Below are positions 47,489 through 58,350 of a DNA stretch of 64,000 nt, one piece after another (within the stretch, counting starts at the first letter, position 1; each line of letters starts with the position of its first letter). The stretch covers positions 14,335,214 to 14,399,213 of the forward strand of contig JABAKD010000011.1 of NCBI GenBank assembly GCA_012845835.1, in the 5' to 3' direction. The position numbers were made by a program, and so were the translations under genes. Origin of the DNA: Undaria pinnatifida (taxonomy: Eukaryota; Sar; Phaeophyceae; Laminariales; Alariaceae). The notes under the pieces were generated by a model. That model was not told the DNA's origin, did no database searches, and worked only from the letters and a program-made list of their open reading frames with translations.

Positions 47489-50400
47489 GTCATCATCATC
47501 GTCATCATCATCGTCATCATCATCGTCATCATAATTATCATCAGGTTGCACTTTCAGTTTCCTGTAGGCAAAAACACTTTTTTGTGCCAGGTACTGCATA
47601 CAAATCCCCATGATCATGTTGAGCCTCACAAAAAAACGGTGCACTTCCATCGTAGCACGCATGATTCAAAAGCCTAATTCAGTGTTAATAGTCTAGTCGA
47701 AAGTTTAATTGATAGAGCTGTTAGTCGGCACGACTCAAGTCAGCAACTAGTTATAACTCGTGCTAATAGTTAGTTGTTTCCCGAAGGTACCGACTATCCA
47801 ACTTATTTGGATCTCCATACCTGGAGGAAGGATTGCTTGATGGGGGATGAATTTCTTCCTTTTTGAACGGCCGGGGGGGGGGTATTTAGTCTCGCTTCGC
47901 TCGCCTGACGTAAGGTGGCAAGTCCGAAGGTGGCAAGTCCGTCGGCCATCAGCTGGCTTCGCCAGCAGACTTGCCGACTACAGTCAGTTAGGTGGCTAAC
48001 GGGACCTACCGATTAGTTATTAGTCGTCAAATCCTACCGACTCACAGCTCTATTAATTGTGGATCCCACTCAAACGCTAATACTTTGGCCAAAAGATGGT
48101 GACCCTATGGCGTATCATATAATAGCACACGTCCCATCCACCAACATTAATAATACATCTGGTCGTACCTCCCCCTTGGCGAGAGCCTCTTGCCAGTTGA
48201 TCTTGTTGGGGTCATCTTCCATCTTGACCCTCTTTGCCGTGCCGCCTTCCCCCTGTATCCAAAAACCGAAAAGAGAAAGGAAGCCCCGACACAGGTTGGC
48301 CCCTTTCGAACCGCAACCACGTTTTGGGAGGAAAACTACTTGGAATCAATGTGGAACATTTTTAGCAGTTCTACTACTGTACTACTAATCTTTCTTCGGA
48401 GGGTCATAATTGGTACATCTCGGGTCACAGCTCTCTCGGAAGTTGTACTAACGCACACGGTGGCTTACATGCACTGCATATACGTACCTGGGTCACGTTG
48501 ATAAAAATGATTTTGCAAAACAAAAAAAAATCGGATAAGTAAGGCTATTTCTTACACAGTCGGATTTGTCAGTCCAAAACGGCCTTTTTCGACTGAAGCC
48601 CAAATCGTGCTTTCTTACACAGTCGAAAAATATCTTTTTGGACTCAACTTTGTTCGACTGAGCTTTCCGCCCGGGGGGTCCAGTCGTAAAACTTTACTTT
48701 TTCGACTGGATCTGCCAGAACAGCTCAATGGAGGCGCCATTACCCGATCTTTGAACTACAAAATCGTACGAGCTAACGTACCAAATGCATTTCTTTTTGA
48801 AGAGTTTTTTAGGCTGGTTCTCGTGTTTTTCGTGATTTTTTTAATCAAATCGCGAGAGGACGTAGACCCAACCCTAACCCTATAACCCTGGCCCTAACGC
48901 AGGTTAAGGTTAAGGCTAAGGCTCCGATTCGAGCGCGGCTTCGCCGCGTGTGTGCGTGTCGGCAAAACGGAGAAAAAATGCAGAAAAATCCAAATGTATT
49001 TGGTACTTCATACTTTATCTGGTATGATTTGTGGGGTGAGAACACCTTAAAAAGGCTACCAGTACTGCCTCAATAGCCCAAAGGTCGGCATGTATGGCGG
49101 GCTCCAGACCAACTGCCAATTGTGTCCATGCATGGACGACTGTACCTTCTCCATGAGCTCTTCGAGGTACCGAAGCTAAAAGAACGCCCGAGTGACAAAC
49201 GCCAACGCTGCTCTTGTAATACCGTTTCCAGAGTTCGAGTTCGAGTTCGGGAACGATCCAGACTCTGGTCGTACATCCAATTTGCGGGTCACAATCTTCT
49301 TACCACCTTTACCGTTGGGTTCTTCGCCCTGCCGTACTTCCGCAACACCAGTGCTTTTTCACGCCCCGCACTTCCGCAACAGAATTGTGTAATGCATATT
49401 GGCTTTCGTTTCAGGCACCCCGACCTCTTACCGGCGTCAGAGTCGCACCCATGGCGGTAAGGGCGTTGTCGAGAACAATAATCATGTTCTTGCCCCAACG
49501 GCGGCTTTGAAAGCTGGCGTTAGGCGTCGCCCGAGCCCCTCCATAAACACAGTGTCTTTGATGGCAGCGTGATAATCCCTAGCGGAAAAATTGGGCTGCC
49601 AAAGTATCTCGGCGGTTTTCTCCGCATCCATGTCCCCGCGACCCTGCCTGCCCCTCCCCTTAGCCTTAGGTTTGAAGCAAGCACCCCTACACCCCTCAGC
49701 GATCGAGAAATCATCGGCGTCAAGCGAGACCAACGGACCGTCCTTGGTAATGGCTCACCAATGAACCACAATCACTCGCAAGCCCTCACCCGACGTACGA
49801 CCCATGCCGTTCCGCCGTACACCGTCTTCATCCATCAGAAGGTACGACTAGGAAGAACGATGCAATTGGTGGACGAAACTCTCATCCATGTACACGATCA
49901 TTGCAGTCTCTCGGGTTCCTCTTCAGAAAGCGCACCCTCCCATTTCTATGAGAAACCGGCGAATTCGGGCCTTCCTCTCGTCGTTGACGGGGGGGGGGGG
50001 GGAGGGGTCCTTCCCCAGCGGCGTCTATAGCGAAGCCTATATAACAGCCCTCCTACCGCGCGGTTCGACGTCTCAACATTGCACTCTTGTTTGATCCATT
50101 CGTCTACGGTATAATACGTCGGAAAACCCGGTTTCCGCTGTCGTGATTTGAACTGATGAAGGCGCGCAGCTAGCGCAGTGCTCCGAGCTGAGCATTTTCC
50201 TCCCGTCTTCGGTGGTCGCCGCGCCTCGCCCCTATCCCAATGAGGTCAAAAATTCATCCTCCCAATGAGCTCGGATCTGTTCACCGCGCAAGGGCGGCCG
50301 ATATTGCGGTTAGCGGTGGGCACTGAGGTCAAGGAAAACAAGCGTGTCGAGGGTGCATACTTGTCGGGGGCCTCCAATAAATAGACGGTACGGAGCGATC

Positions 50401-53400
50401 GACGCCCTCGCAAAACGTAAAGTTACGAAGGCGTCATAACGATTGAAATCGATTGCCAGCGCGAAATGGGTCGCCGTGCTATTCCATTCCACAGAGGGCA
50501 CGAAAGGGTTGGAGTAACGAACGGTATATGCAGGGGGTACACTTGAGCCTTCAGCAGGTACACACCAGCAATCGTGTTGCAGACGGTACGCAACGGGTTG
50601 CACTGCCCCTCCAATGCACGCACGACAGAGCGATCACACACAAGGTATGGCCAATACAACATTCCACCCCTCTCTACGGGCAGCAGAGCACAATAAACAC
50701 ACACGGCCGTGTACGAAAACAAACGACGGCCGTCTCCATGACTGAGAGAAAGATCAGCACACTTGACCCGTGAAATAAAGTACATGGCTCTATGTATGTA
50801 CCGGGCATATCGTTATCATACTGTAATTACTGTACCTTGAACACTTTTCCTTTGCCCACGCGCAGTAGCTCTGCTGTTCGCGCCAGAGCCGGGTTCTCTT
50901 CCATGCCGGACTGGAAAAGACCGTAGTCCAGCAAAAGCATGTCCTTGCACTGCGAAGCGTCCAAGAGGGCGCCGTGGCAATCAACCAAGCCATCGCGCAC
51001 CACAGAAGCGGCTTGCTGTCGAGCTTGTCGCTGAGGCGTGGTGGCCTTAGCAAGAGTCCCCCCCCTTTATACGATGATCAAACGCCGCCTGTCGTCGCTC
51101 CAGCGCTACTTCGCGAGAAGTAAGCGACGCGGAAAGCGCCACGCGCTGCTGTTCCTGGTTCTCCCCCTTCTTTGACCGCTGTTTCTCTTGTTCAGCAGCA
51201 GCAGCCTCTGCGTCTCGTGCATCGCAAGCAGCCTCCCTCGCCTCGATCCTTTTAGCTTAACCTTCGATCGTGAGCGCCAAGTTAGCCGCCGCTGCGTTGC
51301 CTTTTCGCGTTTTTCGTACGCTTCGGCGCACTCCCAGGAAGAGCGGCCACACGGCGGCCCTTGGGCGGCGTCATCGCACAGACCCTTCGGTCACACAGCA
51401 GTTCTCTATAACAGCAGTACCACTGATATGATACGAGTACTCGTGTACCAGGTATACGATTTTTGAAGCTGTCCAGCAGTACTCGCACCTCAAGCTTCTG
51501 CGCGCGCAAAGCCCAACACAGCCGCACGATCCTGCGCGGGGGTGCAGTCCTTGACGGCCTTGAACATCGCAGAGAAAGAGCGACGTCCCTTCAGAATATT
51601 GAGGTGCCCGTGCTCAGGTCGGCGTGGAATTGGCCCCACGACGCCTTTCAAAAATTCGCTTTGCACGCCCTGGAACCTGGAACGCTAGGTTCTGCCGGCG
51701 ACGCCAGTGTGGTGGAAGCGATTATTGCTGGGCCTGATCCTCACTAATCCTGAGATGTGTGATACATTGTGATACAATTACCGTCACCCCAATGAACAGA
51801 CTCTTCTTTCTCTTGCAGTAGCTTACAATTCAAGGCACAACGCTAATTTTACCGTCTATATTATCACTTCTTCTGGTCGGATGAAATAGGGGGACGAGGT
51901 GCACTGACAGAGGGGGGGGCGGTGACCCTGCTGCGCGGCGCACTCGATTGCTCCGATCATACTCTTCCTAAAATATGGGGTACTCAACGGGGGCCTCACC
52001 TTGCCTACAAAGCTGTCCCGTGCAAGCAGTGCTTCTAGACATCCTATAGTAGCCTCTCATGTCTCTCCTGCTGGCAACAACTCTCAGAATCAGTTCTTTT
52101 CTGCAAGGGTGTCTACTAGAACACTGCTGTTCATTGGCCTTCCGCTGTACGAGTTCCCACATTCTCCTGATAGATCTTCTCTCTGGTCCACGCTTACCGT
52201 AGCTCGGACTCCTTTCTACGCTCACTCATGTTGTTGTACCGCCCCGTTTTACCGCATCTACGTATGCCTAGCCTCTGATTGGCCCATTTAAATATCATAA
52301 TCCCTATTGAAAGATCCACAGAATTCGTACGGAAACCCTTGGCTTCCCAATACTTGAACCGAGTAATATAGTTTCCTTACTAAATCCGACTGATTTTCCA
52401 ATTTCACCACAGGATTTGGAAAGTTTCATAAAATTCTGAAAGGTGTACTAGTTTGGGGGTGAATGTATGCAAATCTAGTACCTCATGATAAATGTGTGTA
52501 CGCCTTATCCCAGAAGTGGTATTTTTTTTTACCTTCTACTGTCCGCTGTATTTATGGTTTGGCCTCGATACTACCACCGCTAGAAAGCTACAGATGACAT
52601 CTTTCATTTCGTCCCACCAAACACATGCACATGCCGTTAAATGGGGCTGCAGATGTCTCGAGAAGCCTTCAATATATTTCGAAGAGCGAGAAAGATACTC
52701 GCGAATTATTTTTTTCCACAAAAATATAAAAATCTGAGCATACTATTTTATGAAAGCCCGATTTATATGGACCATTTAATAATGAGCCTCCGTAAAAAAA
52801 ATAATAAAACGGTTACTTAACTGTCTATGGAAATATCGCCGGACCATCCATTTCAAATATTACGGTACGGGCTATCTATTTCAAATATCACCGGGGCCAT
52901 TAATTCCCAACCCCGGCATTATTCGGCAAAATCGTCTTCCGCGGGCTGCTGGGTGCTCTGCTTCGCAGCAGACGCGGGCGATATGCCGCCATGCCGACGT
53001 ATCTGTGCTTCGTAGCAGGCGCAGGCGGTATGCCGCCATGCCGACGTATATAGCGATGAGTATATGTAATGTAACAACAACAACAGGTGTAAGCGCAACT
53101 CTTGATTGTCAAGCAGCGTGGATAAGTTGACGAGCGCTCCTCAACCTCACCGCTCCTCCTGAAGGCCTCTTGGCGCCACCCGCAGGAACGTCGTCCTCTT
53201 TGTCCCCTCCGTACGAAACCTTAAACGCCTCCAGAATAGAGGAAACCGCCGCGTCCACCCCCTTCTCGTTAGGCCTGCAACATTGGGAGGAGCTCCGCAT
53301 GGCAGCACGTCAATGGGGCAACTCTACACAAGGAGGCATGGCCGTGGAGAATATATGCGTTCAGTAGTGGGCCCGCCGGTTGAGTATAGTGCCGGTTGCC

Positions 53401-54583
53401 TGCTATAGTGCCTGTGAATCGCTTGGCACAGATGGCAACAACCGGTGGTGGCAGTAAGCGGAGTAGTGCCGGTTGCCACTATAGTGCCGGCATTTCCGAC
53501 TATTAATAGCATATTAATACCATATCAATAGCATATTAATAGCCAATACCATCGCACCGCCGATATAGGGGGACCACTACTGTACTACTGTACTACTGTA
53601 CTGTTCTATGACGAAATGACGGTGGTTCTTGCGTGGAAGGGGGACCATAAAGGCAGCAAGCGGGGTGAGGGGTCACTTCAGCTTGCGTTGCCTTGCATTA
53701 CGTCGCGCGCGCGGCATGAAAGGGGTGGAGGAGGAACCCCACATGGTAGCATGGCAGTGGCGAATCAGACTCAGAACTGAGGGTCGGATTGTGGTATTGT
53801 GGTGTTGTGGTATTGCTCGATTTTGATTCAGCCGCGCGATAGGAGAGGGGTAGCTTTTGGGGGGGGGGGGAAGTTTTTTCTCTGATGGCGGTGCTCCTCA
53901 ACTCCAAATGTTCGGAATATCATCATCATCATCATCATTACCATAATCATTCTTCTTTCGCAATATTACTATATATTTGTATACCTAGGCCATGGGGTGG
54001 TTTATTCATCGTATTGCAATTTCAGTTTATTCTATTAATAAGTCACTTTTTCGGTGAGGTTGCTGTACCAAGTAGAGTATTTTATCAAGCCACCGCCCTC
54101 AGAAGGCAAAAACTTGGGTACCATTACCGCAGCACGTGCCTTCAACTTTAATATTCGGATTCAGACTCGCATTCAGGCTCGGGTTCAGAGTCAGATTTAG
54201 GTCCAGCTTCAATATTCGGATTCAGATTCACATTCAGGATAGAGATTTATAGGTTCAGACACAAACGGCAAAACTAGCTCTCGAGTTATCGGGCGGTGGG
54301 ACTGACCGAGTGTTGTCGTCTTTTTCTGGATCCCACGAGATTTCCTCCTCCGACAGGGCGATTGCCTGGAGCGCCGCATAGTGCCTGGACATGGGACAGG
54401 TAGAGACCCAAGGAAAAATGCATCGGACACATCAGATCCCCATTGCATGATCAATGTCTTGCAGGACAGATGTATCTCCGTCAAGTTTCCTGGGCTGGAT
54501 ATGTCCTAGACAGATTGTGGGCAAAAGTTCCGTACGGCAACGTTCATACCACGGTAGGGGTGTAGTCGATATTCGTCATCATC

Positions 54584-54617
<34 letters not shown>

Positions 54618-57600
54618 GTCACCATCATCGTCATTGTCATCATCATCGTCATCGTCATCATCATCATCATCATCGTCATCATCATCATCATCACCATCAT
54701 AATCATAATCATAATAAAAATCATCACTGTTATCATCATCATCATCATCATTCCGCGGTAGTAGTATTAATACTTCCAAGTAGTAGCGCTAGTAACGGTA
54801 GTAACGTAGTAACGGTAGGAGTTGCATGTTTTTGGGTTAACTAATAATAATGTTTCTGACCTTCTGATTGGTTGAGCTGTTGTGATTGGTTGAGCGGTTG
54901 AGCGGTCGAGCCCCTCAAGTTTGAAGTGGGTAACTACCGGTTAGTCTGATTAGTCTGATACTAATACTAATACGAGTATATTTGTTTTTAGGGCTAGCGC
55001 ATACAAATATTGGTAGGGTTGCGAGATTGAATGCCTTCGATGTCATGCTTCGGGTGAGAAAAGTAGTAGCTCAGAAACTTCCGCTGCACCCCTCCCGTGG
55101 GACGGGTCTTATCCTATCGCAACCACGGATAGATGTAGGATCTACTTCAGAAGTGAATGCTCTAGCTCTAGAGCTATAGATGCATGAATTACAATTGGTA
55201 ACGCATTGACGATAAAAAGGCCTGACAGATACCCCCCCCCCGATGTGTGTCGTTCAAGAAAAAACAAAACACGTGCAAGCATGCCAGATTGATAGTTATC
55301 ACTGTGCGGTGCGCATGGCTGCCGGTACCTTCGCAACGGGTACGGGGTGACGGCTTTCTAGACTAGAATCACCGCACGTACATTACATTATGTGGGATAC
55401 ATGCTGCTCGTATAACACCTCTGCAACACGCGGTTTTCGAACAAGACGCAAGAGCCGCCGTGCGTATATCGTGTGGCGCGCATAGAGTGCCCGCATATCA
55501 TCTCTGCAATACCGGGCTTTCGAACTAGACAAAATCGAAGACGCCCTAGCCTACCCTAACCCAGCTCCTAAGTGGTTCGCACGCCTCCAACACTTCTGCA
55601 ACGCCGTAGTTTCGAACCGGCGGGAATCGAAGACGCCCTAACCCCAACCCCAACCCTACCCCTGAGTGGTATGCATGCCTCCCATACCTCTGCAACACCA
55701 GGCTTTCGAACTGGCGGCAGTCGAAGACGCCTTAACCAATCAAGTTGTAGACATGTTTCCCACACTTCAGCAACACCGGCTTTTCGCAGCTGGTGGCAAT
55801 CGAAAACCCCTCAACCCCGACCCTAACGATAACCCTAACGATAATCCTAGCCCTACGCGGTGCGTGTGCTGCCCTCACCTCTGCAACGCTGGGTTTTCGA
55901 ACCGGCGGCAGTCGAAGACGCCGAGCTTTAACGCGTTGACTATACCTTCCGCCGCCTTTACTCCTTCTTCGTCTTGTGAAACTGCCGGAAACCGAAACGG
56001 CACAGGTAAGCGGTAGGCGCGTGTTGCTAGAGCACCACCCACAAGGGATGGATGGGGATGTCGACATGTTTCGTCATTTTTTCTGTTCAAGTCCCGAAAT
56101 CCAGAAGCTTCAATCAACCTTCCGGCTTCTTCTGCTGTGGGCTTCACTTCCCCGATCTTGTCGGCAAACGGTGGGCCGGTGTTCAACTCGTATACTTTTT
56201 GTTTTTCATCCCATCCATCATCTTCGCATTTTCTCCCTCCCTAGGCATAACTCAGACACGGGGTCAGTGAAGCAGGCTCCTTCCGCCCCCCCCCTCTCCC
56301 CATTACGGTACGTTCCTTCACTTTTATATCGAAAATACTTCAGCCCTTTCTTCCCTCGTCGATTCGCATCGAATTGCATCGAACTACTTCATCGAATTGC
56401 GTTGTACCTATACCTACGCTGCTAGGCGCTCTCAGCAGTTGATCCCTTCGATTTATCTTTGCAAATAAACTCATACCATAATTCCACCAAAGATCCGAGA
56501 CGACGTCATCACGTAAGCGTATTATATACCATATATATGGTACATAACAACAACACCACCAACAACACCAACAACAACAGTAACAACAACGATGTTAAGT
56601 TAACCTTCCGGCTTGATGTCTCCCTCTTCTACTGTGGCCTTGGCTTCCCGGACCTCATCGGCAAAGGGTAGCACGATGGCATTTAACCCAGGAGGCGCAA
56701 GCTGCATCCCGTCCTCCATTGATTCTTCCTGCGGTAAGAGCGCAACCATCCTGCCAGGGAGCGGGGTGCGGTAGTTGTAAGGCCGCAAACAGACGAGCGG
56801 AAAGCGCGGGAGCGGGAGTTCGCGAAATCCGATGAAACTCGATGAGCACAAAAAGCTGAAAAGTTGGCATGCTGAACCCCATGCGAGATAAAAAGGGAAG
56901 GCAAGTAGCGGAAGGAGAGAAGGCAAGACACCTGTGACCATGACCTTGTGTCTTGTCCAAAAAGGTCGCTTGGGGTAAAACCTCTTACTATTCGTAATGG
57001 TTGGGCTGGAGAGCAGAAGTGATGATAAAAAAATAAAAATAAAACATGGGGAGGGGGTGGGGCGACGACGCAAGCGGGGGCAGGCCAACGGTATCAGCGG
57101 CACTAGTACGAAATAACCGAAACAACAGCCGCAGACGTAGAGTCAGCCGCCTGTTGCGAGCCTTCTATATCTGTCGCTGAAGAAATGAGAAATAGAACCG
57201 TGCTACGCTAGGAGTTGCACGTTTGAGCCTTAATACTTCGCACCGACCAGGCTTTTTTTCAGGGCTTTTTCACGGTTCATTTATCACGAGTCGGGTCGGT
57301 TTCTGGTCGGCCTGATCCGACCCGATCCGATCCGTGAGTTTGGAACAAATTCTGACCCGATCCGTGACATTTCGAGCACCCCCTGCTCCCACCGGACTCG
57401 ACCCGTGATATTTTGAAACATCCCTGACCCGGCCCGCGGGTCGGGTTATGGCCCGTGAAAAAAAATAGTTTATTTTTCTGTACTTTAGTCGTTAGATGCG
57501 TACATGGCCCAGGGGATTGCGTACCGTGCCTAGCTTATAATTATTCTCCAAGCCGGTTGATGGGTGTGATGATGCGTGATGGTGTGTGATGATGTAATGA

Positions 57601-58315
57601 GGGGATGTGTAATGTAATGAGGGGATGTGTAATGTAATGAGGGGATGTGTAACGTAATGAGGGGATGTGTAATGTAATGGGGGTATATAGCTCGTCAAGT
57701 CGGGTGCCCCAAGAAAAAGAAGTGCACCCTTGCCGTGGCACGCATCAACCATAATTCAATCACCCCTTGAATCGCGCGTCGTGTTCGCCGAGCGACACCA
57801 GTCCGCTCACCTCGACGATGCACCGTTGGCCCGAGTGAGCCTCGCCAGAGCGTACACCTTCGCCGCCACCATCGCCTCGTGAAGAGCAATGAAAGCTTTT
57901 GCAGACCTGATATATACCGACAGGCAGCGGGGACGACCGTGCCAGGAAATGAAAGTGAATGAGATACATACGCGACAGCGCTCGAGAAATTTTGAGTTAA
58001 CGCCTTTGGAACCGCAGCAGTAGTAGCAGCAGTAGTAGTAGTGGTAGTAGCAGTAGTTGCAGTATTAGTAGTATTAGTAGTAGTAGTAGCAGCAGCAGAA
58101 GTAGTATTAGTAGTAGTAGCAGTAGTAGTAGCAGTAGTAGTAGTAGCAGTAGTAACAGTAGTAGTAGTAGTAGCAGTAGCAGTAGAAGTAGTTGTAGTAG
58201 TAGCAGTAGTAGTAGCAGTAGTAGTAGTAGTAGTAGCAGTAGTAGCAGCAGTAGTAGTAGCATTAGTAGTAGTAGTAATAGCAGTAGTAGTAGCAGTGGT
58301 AGCAGCAGTAGTAGC

Positions 58316-58350
<35 letters not shown>

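Noticed and set aside
48870..48930. Telomere or subtelomere
   Set aside because: Only a few degenerate CCCTAA units inside a gene; no long array.
50310..50603. 97-codon minus-strand ORF inside the transposon relic
   Set aside because: No similarity to transposase parts or a known family; probably chance within the relic's intervening sequence.
51968..52225. Minus-strand ORF starting MSVERSPSYGKRGPERR
   Set aside because: Considered as a transposon N-terminus or Ku70 exon. It matches neither, and phases at its GT sites do not help.
56075..56175. Additional Ku70 exon FADKIGEVKPTAEEAG
   Set aside because: It repeats the upstream exon and has the wrong phase for the next exon; treated as a decayed copy.
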